64,000 nucleotides of DNA from Nereocystis luetkeana (Eukaryota > Sar > Phaeophyceae > Laminariales > Laminariaceae): contig JARUPZ010000019.1 of NCBI GenBank assembly GCA_031213475.1, positions 8,028,698 to 8,092,697 on the forward strand, written 5' to 3'. Positions 49,101 through 61,500 of this stretch are shown piece by piece. How positions within the stretch are numbered: the stretch's first letter is position 1; every line of letters starts with the position of its first letter. Below the pieces are notes generated by a model. That model was not told the DNA's origin, made no database searches, and saw only the letters and a list, made by a program, of their open reading frames with translations. The translations under genes were made by a program, and so were the position numbers.

Positions 49101-51870
49101 AAGAAGTTGTTTAATGTGAATAACACACACGACGCTCGGCTTGACCTGCCAGAGGGTCGCAGTGCGCGAAAATTCATGCGAGACGACCTTGGAGGTAAAA
49201 TATAATACCAAGTATAAGATGTACCGTTGTACCTGGTAATGTGACTGAACGAAAGGAAAAAGTCGCTGTGGCTTGTGGTACTGCAGTCTGCAGTCCCTTT
49301 TTGGGGACGAACTACAGCAGCTGTTTTTCAACGATGTATGTACTCCAAGTTAGAAGTGTTTTGTACCCAAAACGGGACTGACTGCAAAAGGGGTGACAAA
49401 ATCGTAGAGCAAGTACCGGTACAAGCATGGACTTTTCTTACTTGCGTTTTTCTTGCTCGGCGGGACTACTCGGCGGGTTCTGTTGGCGGTCGGCACCTCT
49501 CTGGCCTCTGAAGAGCTTGCTTCCTCTGTCCTGTGAAGGTATTACCTACTGAGCTATAGGGGTAAAAGACCGATCGATTGCCCTACCCTGGATAGTTCTT
49601 ATAAGACCCCCCCCCCTCTATTATATATAGGTTGGGTTGGCGTCGGTTGGCAACGACGCTGTAAAACATGCCGCTCACTACGTGACCTAGACAACCAGGG
49701 TACCGTTTTTTTTTTGTTTTTGTTTTGGCCGTTGCCCACAGCTGGTCGTCGAGTTAGATCATTTGTGCGAGGCAAAGAACCTTTACTCCGCACAAAGGAA
49801 TTGATCGTATCACGTAGTGTTCATGGTAAGGCACCCACGAGGCAGTTACATAGTACTCCCATTGCTGTCTCTGGACGTGGCTACACCGGAAATCAAACTA
49901 TCTCGTTGAAATTGTTATCCATATGCTAGTCCGCCTCACAAGCGGTTCTTAGTAGGATGCAGCTCTCACCCTTCATGCGACTCGCCGGACACCTCACGGC
50001 GCTTCGCGCTTGGTGCAAGCAATGTCTGTCCGGTCGGTGGAAACCCGACATGCTCCGTCCTGGCATCATAGGGATGCGAGGGTCTATGGTCATACGACTA
50101 CGGCCACGCATGAGATGGAGTACATCTCTCCTATCGAGTACACCCCCCCTCTGAACGGCGGGATCTTTGGTGCGTCGGTACGGTATATGACCGTGCGCTG
50201 ACTTACCCGCTTCGTTTTCAATACCTGTGTGACGAGAGAGGCATGTTTTTGGCGTTTCTTAAAAAAAAAAACGTTCGAAGTGAGATTCGGAGCCGTGTCC
50301 TTGACGACGCCAAAATGCGAATGTTTGTGTTACCTACTGAGCTATAGGGGTAAAATACCGATCGATTACCCAGCCCAGGGAAGTTCGTCCCTTATAACCA
50401 TCCCACTTGAACAACGCCTTCTTTTACTTGCCAGCGACCCTTTTCCCTTTTTTTTTTTAGAAGGAGATCATCGAGCCTCGGTGTTTGCGAGTTGCCAGTT
50501 TGCACCTAAAATCGTGGGCGGACCTCTTTGTCCGCTTCATGCGCAGTTTGTTCCATGATTTATAGTGATCGAGCGTTGCGGGCGCCGGAAGCCGCTGGCG
50601 GAGAGAAACACCTTGTGTGTGTGGATACGTGTTATTCGATGTTTTTCGTCGGCTGTGCCAGGCTGTCGTGGCTGCTGTTAACATTATAGCTGGTACGTAT
50701 ATATGTACATACTACTACTGCTGTATCTGTAGTATATACGTGTAACCGTATTTTCGAACGTGCCGGGATTCTCATTTTTTTTTTTCTTGTCCTGCAACGT
50801 ATCTATCTGTATCTCAACTGGTTTCTTACGTCGTGTATGCTGTACTGATCGTATCCATTACCTTGGCATGGCATTGCGTTGTTGTCTAGTAATATTAATA
50901 TTATTAGTATCCTTTCCTCGTTTGCGATGTAGATGTATTGTCTCCGTGTCTTGGTTTGTGCCAACAGAGCTTGTATCTTCCTATTAATTGGATGGAGAAT
51001 CAAGCACGGACCGTGGGCATGCGGGATGTCCCTGGGTAAAGAACGGCTTCATGTTCTGACGAGAACATTAAGAACACACACACACAATAACAGCTTCGAC
51101 AGTAAGTTTCAAGTGAGCTAGGTGTTTTACATGTACAAGCAGTAGCGGCAGGGCCTACGATCAATGACCTCGGGTACATTATTTGGGTTTCGTTGTTTGT
51201 AGGAGAGCTTGTTTTTTATCGTTCTTGTTTGGTACCAGGTATACGGTAAAATAAAGCCAATTACCTGGCGTGTTTTTTCCCCCAGACCTCCCGCCCCCCC
51301 CCTCCCCCCGCCCCCCCGCCTCCATGCATAACGAGTACCCCCCCCCCCCCCCCCCCCCGTGCTTAATGAGTACACCCCCCCCCCGTGCCCCCCAGGGGGG
51401 AGGGGGTTGACTCGCTTGCTAAAGTCAGTTAGTTGGCTGACTTAGCCACCGAACTCTCAAATTGCCATGAGGTTCAGCCAACTCACAGCTTACAGCTCTA
51501 CTGCAATATTAGCAAATGGTTCGAGTAATATCATGTATGGATATAAAGACCGGCAGAACTTCTTGCAGCATGAGACATACAGATATGCACGTGTTTGGCA
51601 AGAAGGAAGTTTTACGTACGTATTTACCATGGATTCCTGCCGTACGCCGCAATCCAATTGCGTTGCAGTTACGGCTGCTGTTCTGTTCTACAAATAGTAA
51701 TGCAGTAATGATACGTTCTGTACCCGCCTGAGCTGAGCTGGTGGGAATTTTACGAATCATGAGTCGTGAGAGTTATTTTTAGTTACTGCTGTACTTCCCA
51801 CGGCCATGGGAGAAACACGCGCAGTGCAGCAAGGGTGTTAAAAAGAGCATGTTTTTTGTAACTGTCCTAC

Positions 51871-51905
<35 letters not shown>

Positions 51906-54900
51906 GCACATAACTTATTTTATTTCACTGGTCTACAATATACTGCTGTTGTACCGGTCTTGATAAATACCCTGGTAGTGTTAATACCAGTCCAATATTA
52001 TTTAGTTTTCACTGCCCGGCAGGTCTTCGGGCGATGCATACATAAACACTCGCACGGAGTATTAAATACTACTCTGGACATAAACATAAGGGCCGTTTAG
52101 TCTTCTTATAAACGCCTAAACGTTCCTTTTATTTCCGACTAAAGTAGTACCTGGTATCATATGATACATGATACCGACATGCCACGCATGCCCCGTGACT
52201 CTCGACGTCTGTTCTGATCTTGCGGCGGCTCCCAGCTTACCACACAGCAGCACTCTACCGCATCGGTTGGAGGTATACATCGTTGTGATGATATTTACGT
52301 TCTGTTCGCGCTGCTTCGTCACTGACCCACCAGCACGTTTTTTTCTTCAAGTTCTTGTGGACCTCCGTTGCATCCGGAGCTCTACCGACACCACCACCAT
52401 CACCATCACCATCACTACCACTGCTATTATACTGCAACCACCGCCCTTATGCGTGGCACAAACTATTGTATGCACGCTTTAGCCTTTGCAGCGCTGCAAT
52501 TTTTATGCTGCACCAATTCCTGGTAGTTTGTGACCAAAAACTATAGTACTGCTAATACAGTGGGCGCCCGCAGTTAACCCTTTTAGGACCCCAGTCCCGT
52601 TTTGGGACAAACTACTTAAAATTTGAGTGCTTTGTCCCCACATATGGGATTGCGGTGGTAAACGGGTTAAGAAACATCATTGATGAATCAAGAAAAACAG
52701 GCTCAGATCGGCACGAACAATAATGAAATAGTGTTAAGAAACACAGCTCAACGGTGGTACCGACTCTAAATCCTATACAATAGAGTTGTATCAAGGTCAG
52801 AAATAAAATGAGACATTTGAGCCTGGACACAAAATTGACGTTTCTTAACACAGGCCGCCCGCTGTACACCTCGCTCCCAAGGGGTTCAAATACAGCACAC
52901 ATGTACCGGGCACGACGCATGGTATATCGTGTCTATCATACTCTATTGATTATAACACCAGCGTGTACGTCTGTAGGTGGAGGCCACGTTATGAATAGTA
53001 GTGGCGCCTGTCTTGTGAGCACGGACTACTTTATTGTTGCTTTTTGTTGGCGATGACATGGCAGCAATTCGATGCAAGTCGACAAGGGAAGAAAGGGTTG
53101 AAGTCTTGTCGCGATAAAAAAAGCCTTCCAAGGCAAGAACCGTGGCGGGGAGGAGGAGGGACAAGAAGAGCCTATGATACTTTTGTGACCTCGGATCTGA
53201 GTTGCGGTTAGGCAGGGGATAGACAAGGAGGGGCGGAGGTAAAACATGGGATGGAAACAAAAGCACACAACAGTTGATGGTTACCTGGCGTTTTTGGAGC
53301 CTGTCTTGTCACCATGGTTACCTCGGACTACTTTATCGTGCCGATGAGTTACTGTCAGAACGTTATTTAGGTGATCGCGTGGTTTCGTGAGTTCATGGTT
53401 ATTGTTGGAGTCTATTGTGTGAGCACGGAAATAGAATGTGGGGATAGAACAAAACATTTTTTACGTACACGATCACATGATTACGTGAAATCGTTCAAGT
53501 CTGTCTTGTGACTGCGGACGACATTTCTGGCGATGATTGTGAGAACAACATGATCGCATTCTCACCTAAATATCAACATTTGACATTTATTTTAGATAAC
53601 CTTTGTGTGGTGCATTAGTGCGTTCTTCTTCAGCGGCATCTAATACTCTTTCGTATGCCTACATATATATGGCAGATTACGGTTCACAAACAGACTGCTT
53701 GTTACTGCTGTAGTTCCCCTCTGTGACCGCCAGCTAAATTCAGGCAAACGAGTTTCCAGGTACCCGGCGCATGATGTTGAGCTCGCTTCCTTCAAGTCCA
53801 GCACGCGGTCTTTTGACCCTTTTAAGGCTACAGTCACGTTTTTGGGGACAAATTACTTATAATGTGAACGATTTGTCCCCTGAACGGGACTGCGGCCCTA
53901 CAAGCCTTCAGATTTAGAGCGCGAGAGGGCATCCTACAGTAGATGACGAGAACACGGACCGGAGTAATTCCTCATCTCGACCTCGAAGGCCGTTGTCTTC
54001 GACTATAACGCCGTACTTGTGAAATGCCACCACCCAACGCTTACTGGTACCCCGTATATAGTGTTGACATAATAGTTTGATCGTAGTGTTTTCTCTCCAA
54101 AAGGCTACAGGGTGGACCTGCTGTGGGGTACCCGGTTTAAGAGCCCACCGGAACAGGCCAGTGTTGCTGCTCTCATCTCCGAACCGCTCGTATCCCCGCT
54201 CAAGAGCGATTTGATGTCGTCCCGCGATAAGGACGAGCCTCCCTCCTAAAATCGAAACACTTTTCTTCTTGAAGAGCTGATGAGCTCGGGAAAGTTCGGG
54301 CGAACCCTGGTTGTTCAAGGTTCCGTGCCAAGCCGAAGTTACCGCTCTTTTTAACCATTTTAGGACTGCAGTCCCGGTTTTGGGACACACCACTCATTTT
54401 CCAAGTAAGCTGCCCCCGAATCGGGGCTGCGGTCCCTAGAAAGGTTACGTCCGTTTTCTCTTGTTATGGCCGCTCTTAAACCGGATCGGTTACCCCACTC
54501 TACCGCCTTAGACTAAGCGTTGATTTACCAATTTACTCAGGGGGTAGCTTGATGAAGTTAGAGGTATATATAGTCTATTAACCCCTCTGGGAGTTTGGAA
54601 GGCATGCCTTGCTTGACGGGAATCGTGCCGGAAAAAAGTGATGTCATTGTTTAGCAGCGTCGGCAAAACGAAGCAACCGGGGCTGCTGGGGTATAGCAGA
54701 GGTGTACTCATGTAACGCATGGCCGTAGCCGTGTGGCTTGTAGACCCTCGAACCCCCACAATGCCGGGACGGAGTGCGTCGGGTTTTCGGCGACCAGGCA
54801 GACATCGCTCATTGCACCAAGCGCCGTGGGGTGTTTGGGCGAGAACCGCATGGAGGCAGAGTTGCATCCTACTGAACCCTTTTAGGGCAAACTGCATCCC

Positions 54901-55453
54901 ATTTTGGGGACAAACCTGTCAGATTCTGTGTGGTAAACCTCTCAGATTCTGTGTGGTTTGTCCCCAAAATGGGAGATGCAGTTTTGTCCTGAAAGGGTTA
55001 TTAATAGTTGTTCGGTGCCCCTTTGGCATTAACCCCGAGTTATCTACCTAAACAGTGATAACTCCACCTGTACCGTGTTTTCGACCGTGTAGGAGCTATA
55101 GAACAGCGTCAGCGTGCGGCAGTAGGGGTAAGGGTCATTCCGCGCCCGTCCCGTACGACTCCTCGTTGCGTTGTAACCATTGTAACCATCGTAGCTCGGG
55201 CACCATGCAGTATCACTCCCCAATCACGCAGTGGCGGTGGCCGTAGTTGCCATTTTTTTTTCGCGTCGGGTTTCGCCTCTGAAGCACCCCAAGAGGCGCT
55301 TGCTTGTGAGGCGGCTTTTTTTTTTTTTTTTTGCATGTGGATGACGGTGTTGAGTTAGTCACGATAGTTTACTACTACTGTGGGCAGAGCAACCGAAGTC
55401 GAGAACGATGTGCACGCTGTAGTTGACGAGCGAGCGGCATTGTATGACGCTAC

Positions 55454-55514
<61 letters not shown>

Positions 55515-58500
55515 CGTTGTTTGTTGTTGTTTCTGTCGTCGTTGTACGTCTTGCTCATGCCGTAGAGGGCGGTTGACAAAACTGTACTTGTTTCATAAGG
55601 TGCTGTTGGGTGTTAGGGTCGATCTGACCGAGGGTTGTGTTTTAGTTTTTTTTCGGTATTTTCCCGAAATTTCTGTATTTCTTGATTTTTTCCTATAGGA
55701 AAATAAAGAAATTTCGGGAAAATACTGAAAAAACTGAAAAACGCTCCTCGTTAACCCTTTTAGAACCGCAGTCCCATATGTGGGGACAAACCACTTAAAT
55801 TTCAAGTAGTTTGTCCCCAAAACGGGACTGCGGTTCTAAAGGGGTTAAGATCGACCCTTATACCCTTGGGTAAGACCTTGCTTGTCATACGTATGCAGGT
55901 TTGGCGTTTTAGCTGGGTCTCGAAGGGATTCATAGGGCTCTGTAAAATCAAGAATAGTGCCAAAGTCAGTCCATTTCAAGCAGGCTGAGAGCGCCTAGCG
56001 TGGGTAGGCAGGCGCACTTCGACTCGAGTTGACGAGGGAAGAACGGGCTGAAATATTTTGGCGACAAAAGTGCCTTCCAAGGTACGAACCGTATTGGGGA
56101 GGGGAGGGTACGAGCCTACTATGTGACCCCGCATATGAGTTGCGACTACTACTCAATAGCAGGGAAAGCAGGGAGATAGAAAAGAAAGGCGGATATCTGG
56201 TATTTTAACATACGGGATGGAAAATAAAATCACCAAAGTGGAGCGACCAGAACGATGTAGAGTATGATACTGTGCGTTTCTTTGGCCAGCGTCCACCGTG
56301 AGCGCGCAACGTTAGAATGAGTACCACCGTGTAACGCTTTAGGTAGCATCGCCCTATCGGATTGAAGTTCGGAGCCGACATTCTCTTTATGATGGGGACA
56401 AGGTGCAAACGCCGAGCGGAGCGGTGCGTCTATGTGGAGATGTCTCCGTCGAGATCTTTCCCAATCCGTCTTTGTTGTTTTTTGTGTGTACCCCTCCCTT
56501 GCTCTGGAGACGCTCTGCTTGGAGAGTCGTCCCACAGTTGATGTGTTATCGTGCGTATTATTGTGCGTCGCGCGTGTCACACAAGTCCGTGCATTGCATA
56601 CTCCGAAGCATTAAAAAAAAAAAAAATGCCCCAAGGCTGTGAGGTTCAAATTTTCCTCAAAGCTCATTTTTGGAGCTTGGTGGCGGTGCTGTTACTATTA
56701 GTGTTTGTGGTCATACTTGGATCGCGCGTGCCACAAGGCAAGGGGTGTGTAGGCTGCAGAGCGGTCTTGCGTACACGGCTCTGACTTTTTTCCATTCAAC
56801 ACCCTCTGTAACCCTGCATCCTAATGGTTCTAAGCCTAATGGTCTAATGATGCTATGTACATCGTGTGGCCGAGGCTGTACCGTCCGGTTTCGTATGGGT
56901 TTTCGTTTTTGTCAATTTTTTGTAAGTCTTCTGCCGCCTCGTCGAAGGTGGAGAGGCACTTGGCCAAGGGATGTAGGGTAAAAACTACCGGTATGGCTTT
57001 TGTACCAGCAACAATTGGCCAATCGCAAGGCCTGACATGCCTCTACGAGTACTCAGTTGTCGTGACGGCGGTGTCAACCATGCTAGTTTTGGGGTTTTCT
57101 TTTTATATATTTTTTGTGTGCTAAAAGAAAACACATGGCGTAGTATTCGCCTCCGGTGGCGACTTGAGCGGGGTCCTCCAGAGGCGCCTCCTTGGAGCCC
57201 TCCGGCGGCCCCTCCGGGGGCACCTCCCACGGCCCACCGTCAGCCGGGGTGCGGACGTTTTTTTGGCTCACCTGACTTTGTTCACCTCACGAAGTCTAGA
57301 GTCAGTTACGAGTACCAGACGCGAACTAAACACACGTGACGGCACGAGGGACGCAACGATTGTTGATTACCTTGTGGAAGTTGCGTTCTGTGTTTAGTCG
57401 TCCGAACACCTGCCGGTGTCAAGGCAGTCCTGGAGGGTACTATTAACACTACACGGGTACACATGGTACAAGAGCTTTACTAGAGTGCACCTCGTCTCCG
57501 ATATAATGGAGTCCTGCTACTGGCGCCACGTATTTGCCCCTGGTGGGCTTGAGGTTCAGCCTCGTGGCTTCGAAATGGTCGATTGCGCGAGTTCGAATCC
57601 CCCTCCCAATGGGACTGTTTCTTACGCAAGCATGGAGGTCTGGACTAGAATGGTAGCGCGTACTACCAGGTAGCGCATAGCAGCGTGTATCGGCACGATT
57701 CGAGGCGAGTCGGCGACGGAAGAACGTTGCTGAAGTCCGCTCGCGATAAAACCGAAGGCACAGACAGTCGTAGGGAGGCGGGGGAGAAGTGCCTGGTACG
57801 TGACTCAATGGTTGATCTGAGCTAAGAAAGGGCGGGAGCTGGAGAAGTAGGTTGGACGACAACGGTGGATGGGAGGGGAAATAAAATGAAGAGACTGGTG
57901 TGTGGGATGTGTCGTAATGTATGACTCGATACGACAGCACGAGTAGGTGTGCAGGCTTTTGGAGTTTTTTTTTAAATTTGATCCCAGGGTAGGGTTTTTC
58001 GGCGTCGCTACTGTAGTGGCTTACTTTTACGGGGGACCCTAGTTAACAGGACCAAATATTGTTAGCAAAAATGGTTAAATATACAGGTTTTATGTATACC
58101 ATAGGTCCTGTTAACTATGGTCCCCCGTAATAGCTTTCTACCTTTCGGTGCTGTGGATGGTGTGCTGGTGTGTTTCGGTGCCCCATTGTCCTCTTTGCCC
58201 TTGCGACAGTGGCATCAATCACGCTTCTCAGCGGTACGCATCGATCTCCCCCCCCCCCTCTCTCTCATGCCCTATTTGTCATGGACACGATAGACACGAT
58301 GGACATGACGGACATGGCGGGCATCACTCGGGCGTGCCCATGTGCCAGTCGACGACGATGCCACCATCCGAGGTCATTTTAGCGTTTTGAGCTTGTAAAC
58401 GTGCATATCAGTATAAATTTCACACGTTTTGTAGCGTATCAAGAGTGCATCGGTGCCTTCTAGATACTTGTCTGTGTGCGCTGCCGTGCACGGTACCTGG

Positions 58501-61500
58501 TATAGATATGTTCGTTGGCGCTGTTGCATTTTGTCGGCAACGAGGGTGACATGTTGGTGACATTGCGTCTGGTGCTGCCTAGCGCTCAGTTCATATGATA
58601 CCCGGCGGGTATTCTACACAGCAGTGACTCGCACAAGTATCGTATAATATTATACCAGGTGCCTGGTATCAGGTTACGATATTATGATATATATATATCA
58701 CGATACAGACCGTCAATATTAACGCTAACTCGGTCCCCGATCTGTTCCGAATTTGTGCGGTGTCCGGTAACCGCGCGGGAACCACCGCTTTCCTCATGAT
58801 GCATTTGCAAGGTATTGCTGTCTACTCACACGATGAGTTAATTAAACGGCATGTATATGTGTATGTATACGAAGTAAATTGTTGGTCTCGGTTCTTGGCC
58901 GAGCAGCGCTCGCCCGTTGAAATGAGCGAACAAGCTGGGAGGAAACCGCGTGTAGCCGTACATCTGTACGCGACAGTACCATATCACACCACACGGGCGA
59001 TGAGATAACACACGTTATCTATCGCACCGGTGATACTATAACACACACCGTATCACACGGGTGATAAGACAACACACCGTATCACACGGGTGGTAAGATA
59101 ACACACGGGTGATGAGACAACACACCGTAAAACACAGGTGATGAAATAACACACATTATCGCACGGGTGATAACGTAACACACCCCCTCGGACGAATTTC
59201 GAAGCCGATTTCCTAGACAACGGGGAGAACGTACTGAATACGCCCAGCGATTCGCACATACGTCTATATGGAATAATCTCGACGCGATAGTTCCAAAAGA
59301 GAACGATTTTAGGATGTGTGTGTTTATTGCACCCTCGATTTTTGGAGGAAATCGTCTCTGAGATTCTCCCCGGGAGAGTGTAATCTCAAGTATACTCTGG
59401 CCGTAAACATAAGAACCGCTTGGTCTTTATTTTAGCGACCAAACGTTACTTATATTTCCGCTCAGGGTGGTCTGTCGGTACTACTGTCGAATCTCTCCGG
59501 AAATGTAAGGAGCACTTGGGTCAAGGCAACGCATTACAGGGCGGGATGAGCCAGGACAGCAGGGTAGGGGGCAGGGATGCACAGGGCAGCTGCTGGCCCG
59601 GGACAGCAAGAGAGGCGACTGCGTTCTCGCAGATGTAGAGATGTTCAAGCCCTATCCCACGATCGACTCTGCTTCCTCTCTGGCTCTGTGTTTTTCTGGT
59701 ATTCACACTATTTAATAATTAATACCTTTGTAGTTTATGCCAGGTATCTCTTTCGGGGTAGGGTTGGGGTTGTTGTCTTTGTTCTTTTCCGATGCTGGTG
59801 ATGTCGGGTTGGGGGGGAGGGGGTTGCTTTGATCAGGAGATAAAGCCACAGGCCCAGATGCAGCAGCAACAGCAAGAGGAGCGTTACGCTGCGCCTGCTT
59901 GCGCTGCTTTCAGCACTGGACAAAAAACTCGTGCTGCGCGCCCTAATGGCGTGGTATACGAACCTGTTCTGAATATGGATGTGAAGGGGCCTGTGAAAAC
60001 AAGACGCGTTCTGTGCGCTCTACTCGTTCGTGTGATACGCGACACCGCTCTGTCCGGAATCGCAACGAACCTTTGCGCGTGCTCAAGCGGCCCTTACAGC
60101 TCCCTGACCCTCAGGGTGATGCTCTCGCAGGCTCTTATAGTGAGTTACTTCACGCTGCCGACGTTTCGGCCGGCACCCAGATAATGAAACGATAGAGTAA
60201 GAGCGTGCCCAACAAACAGAAGGCCAAAGTTACTGTTCATGGTATATACGACCGAGGTGTCCGGCCGGGCATCCCGTCTCGACTACTCAGCGTTTCGCCA
60301 AAAAGCGCTCGTACGAAGAGATCTATTCGAAAAAGTACGAAAAAATCACAGACATAACCATTACTGTATACCAGTACCAGGTATATGTCTATACACCCCT
60401 TCCGTTTACCATTCCGTATTTTCGGGGACAAACGCGGGCAGCATTGACGACACAGCAGTGCCACCCCCTTTTTTTTATCTCCTGTAGGTTTTTCGCTCGT
60501 GCCATGGGTCTGTTATACGTAATTAATCGCCTTGTAATAGTGTTTCATGGAAATATATACACGAAGTATATACGTGCATATTATATACATTCCTTCGCCG
60601 GTAGGTCCACCCACGAATCGCGAGTGCGTGAGACGTGAAATACCTGTATGCTACTGCCATGTGGCATGCGATTGTTTTGCGTTGTTGTTTTCGTTTTTGA
60701 TTTCTCGCTTTTATTTTTACGCATTTTTTTTTTTTTTTGCTGTTCCCGCCCCCCTCCGCCGCTCCGGCGGCATCCATCTATGACTGTATGGATCCATGTG
60801 TTGTCATCTTGTCGTTGGTGTGCCGTTGTGCTTCCCTTTGTTCTTGCTCGTCCTCACTACTGCTGTGCTGCTGTGAGTGCTACTACCCCTTTTAGGGCTG
60901 AGGTCCCGTTTTGTGGAGAAACTACGAGCATTTGACTGGTTTTTCCCCCAAGAACGGGACTGCGGTCCTAAAAGGGTTACAATAGTAGTGCTGCTACTGT
61001 TAGTGCTACCGCTGCACGAAGTGTATACTGCCTAGTGATACTAACGCGCCTGCTGCTGTTAATAGCACTGCTGTATATGGTGCTGCTGTAGAACAAGCAC
61101 CCACCCCCCCTAGAGGTGTCTCTATTAGGAGTAGGGACGGTGCTCCGTCTCGAAAAATGGGATGCGTGGCCAATGGTCAAATTATCCAGACAAGCAACAA
61201 ACGAGTACGCCCCCCCCCCCACCCCTTTCCCTTCTTTCCCGGTCCTGGTTCGGTGTTGATGTCGGCAGGCTCGATTCCCAAGACGATCGGACAGCTGTCC
61301 AACCTTTGCATCCTCAGCCTTCGAGGGAACAAGTTGAAAGGTGCGCTGCGGTTCGGTGCGGCTTGTTTTGACGGTGTTGCGGCAAAAACCGTGGTGTGCA
61401 AGTAGCAGCCCCAAATAGGCACCTACTGTAGGTTCGGGTGGTGCGGCTTTTACCTTTTTTCTGATTGCTGTTGGCGCTAGTTAGTGTCAACGCTGACGCA

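Larger units (their letters stand above)
44796..61268. other. 16.5-kb gap between LRR exons 3 and 4
   Basis: Treated as an intron (GTCAGG...GTCGGCAG), but it may be intergenic. No further LRR or other recognisable coding exon was found on either strand. It holds MITEs of family A, many family B hairpins, families F, G, H, K and M, microsatellites (TTG, AGT, TA) and a dense set of TA-bounded 9-mers. Confidence 0.6.

Noticed and set aside
55355..55579. Poly-Gln frame (minus)
   Set aside because: Simple (TTG)n microsatellite in a repeat-rich intron or spacer; no neighbouring coding exon.
57545..57610. Possible tRNA (GAGTTCGAATCCCCC B-box-like)
   Set aside because: T-stem bases do not pair and no acceptor stem, anticodon arm or A box fits upstream. 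The same applies to GGGTTCGAACCC at about 40592.
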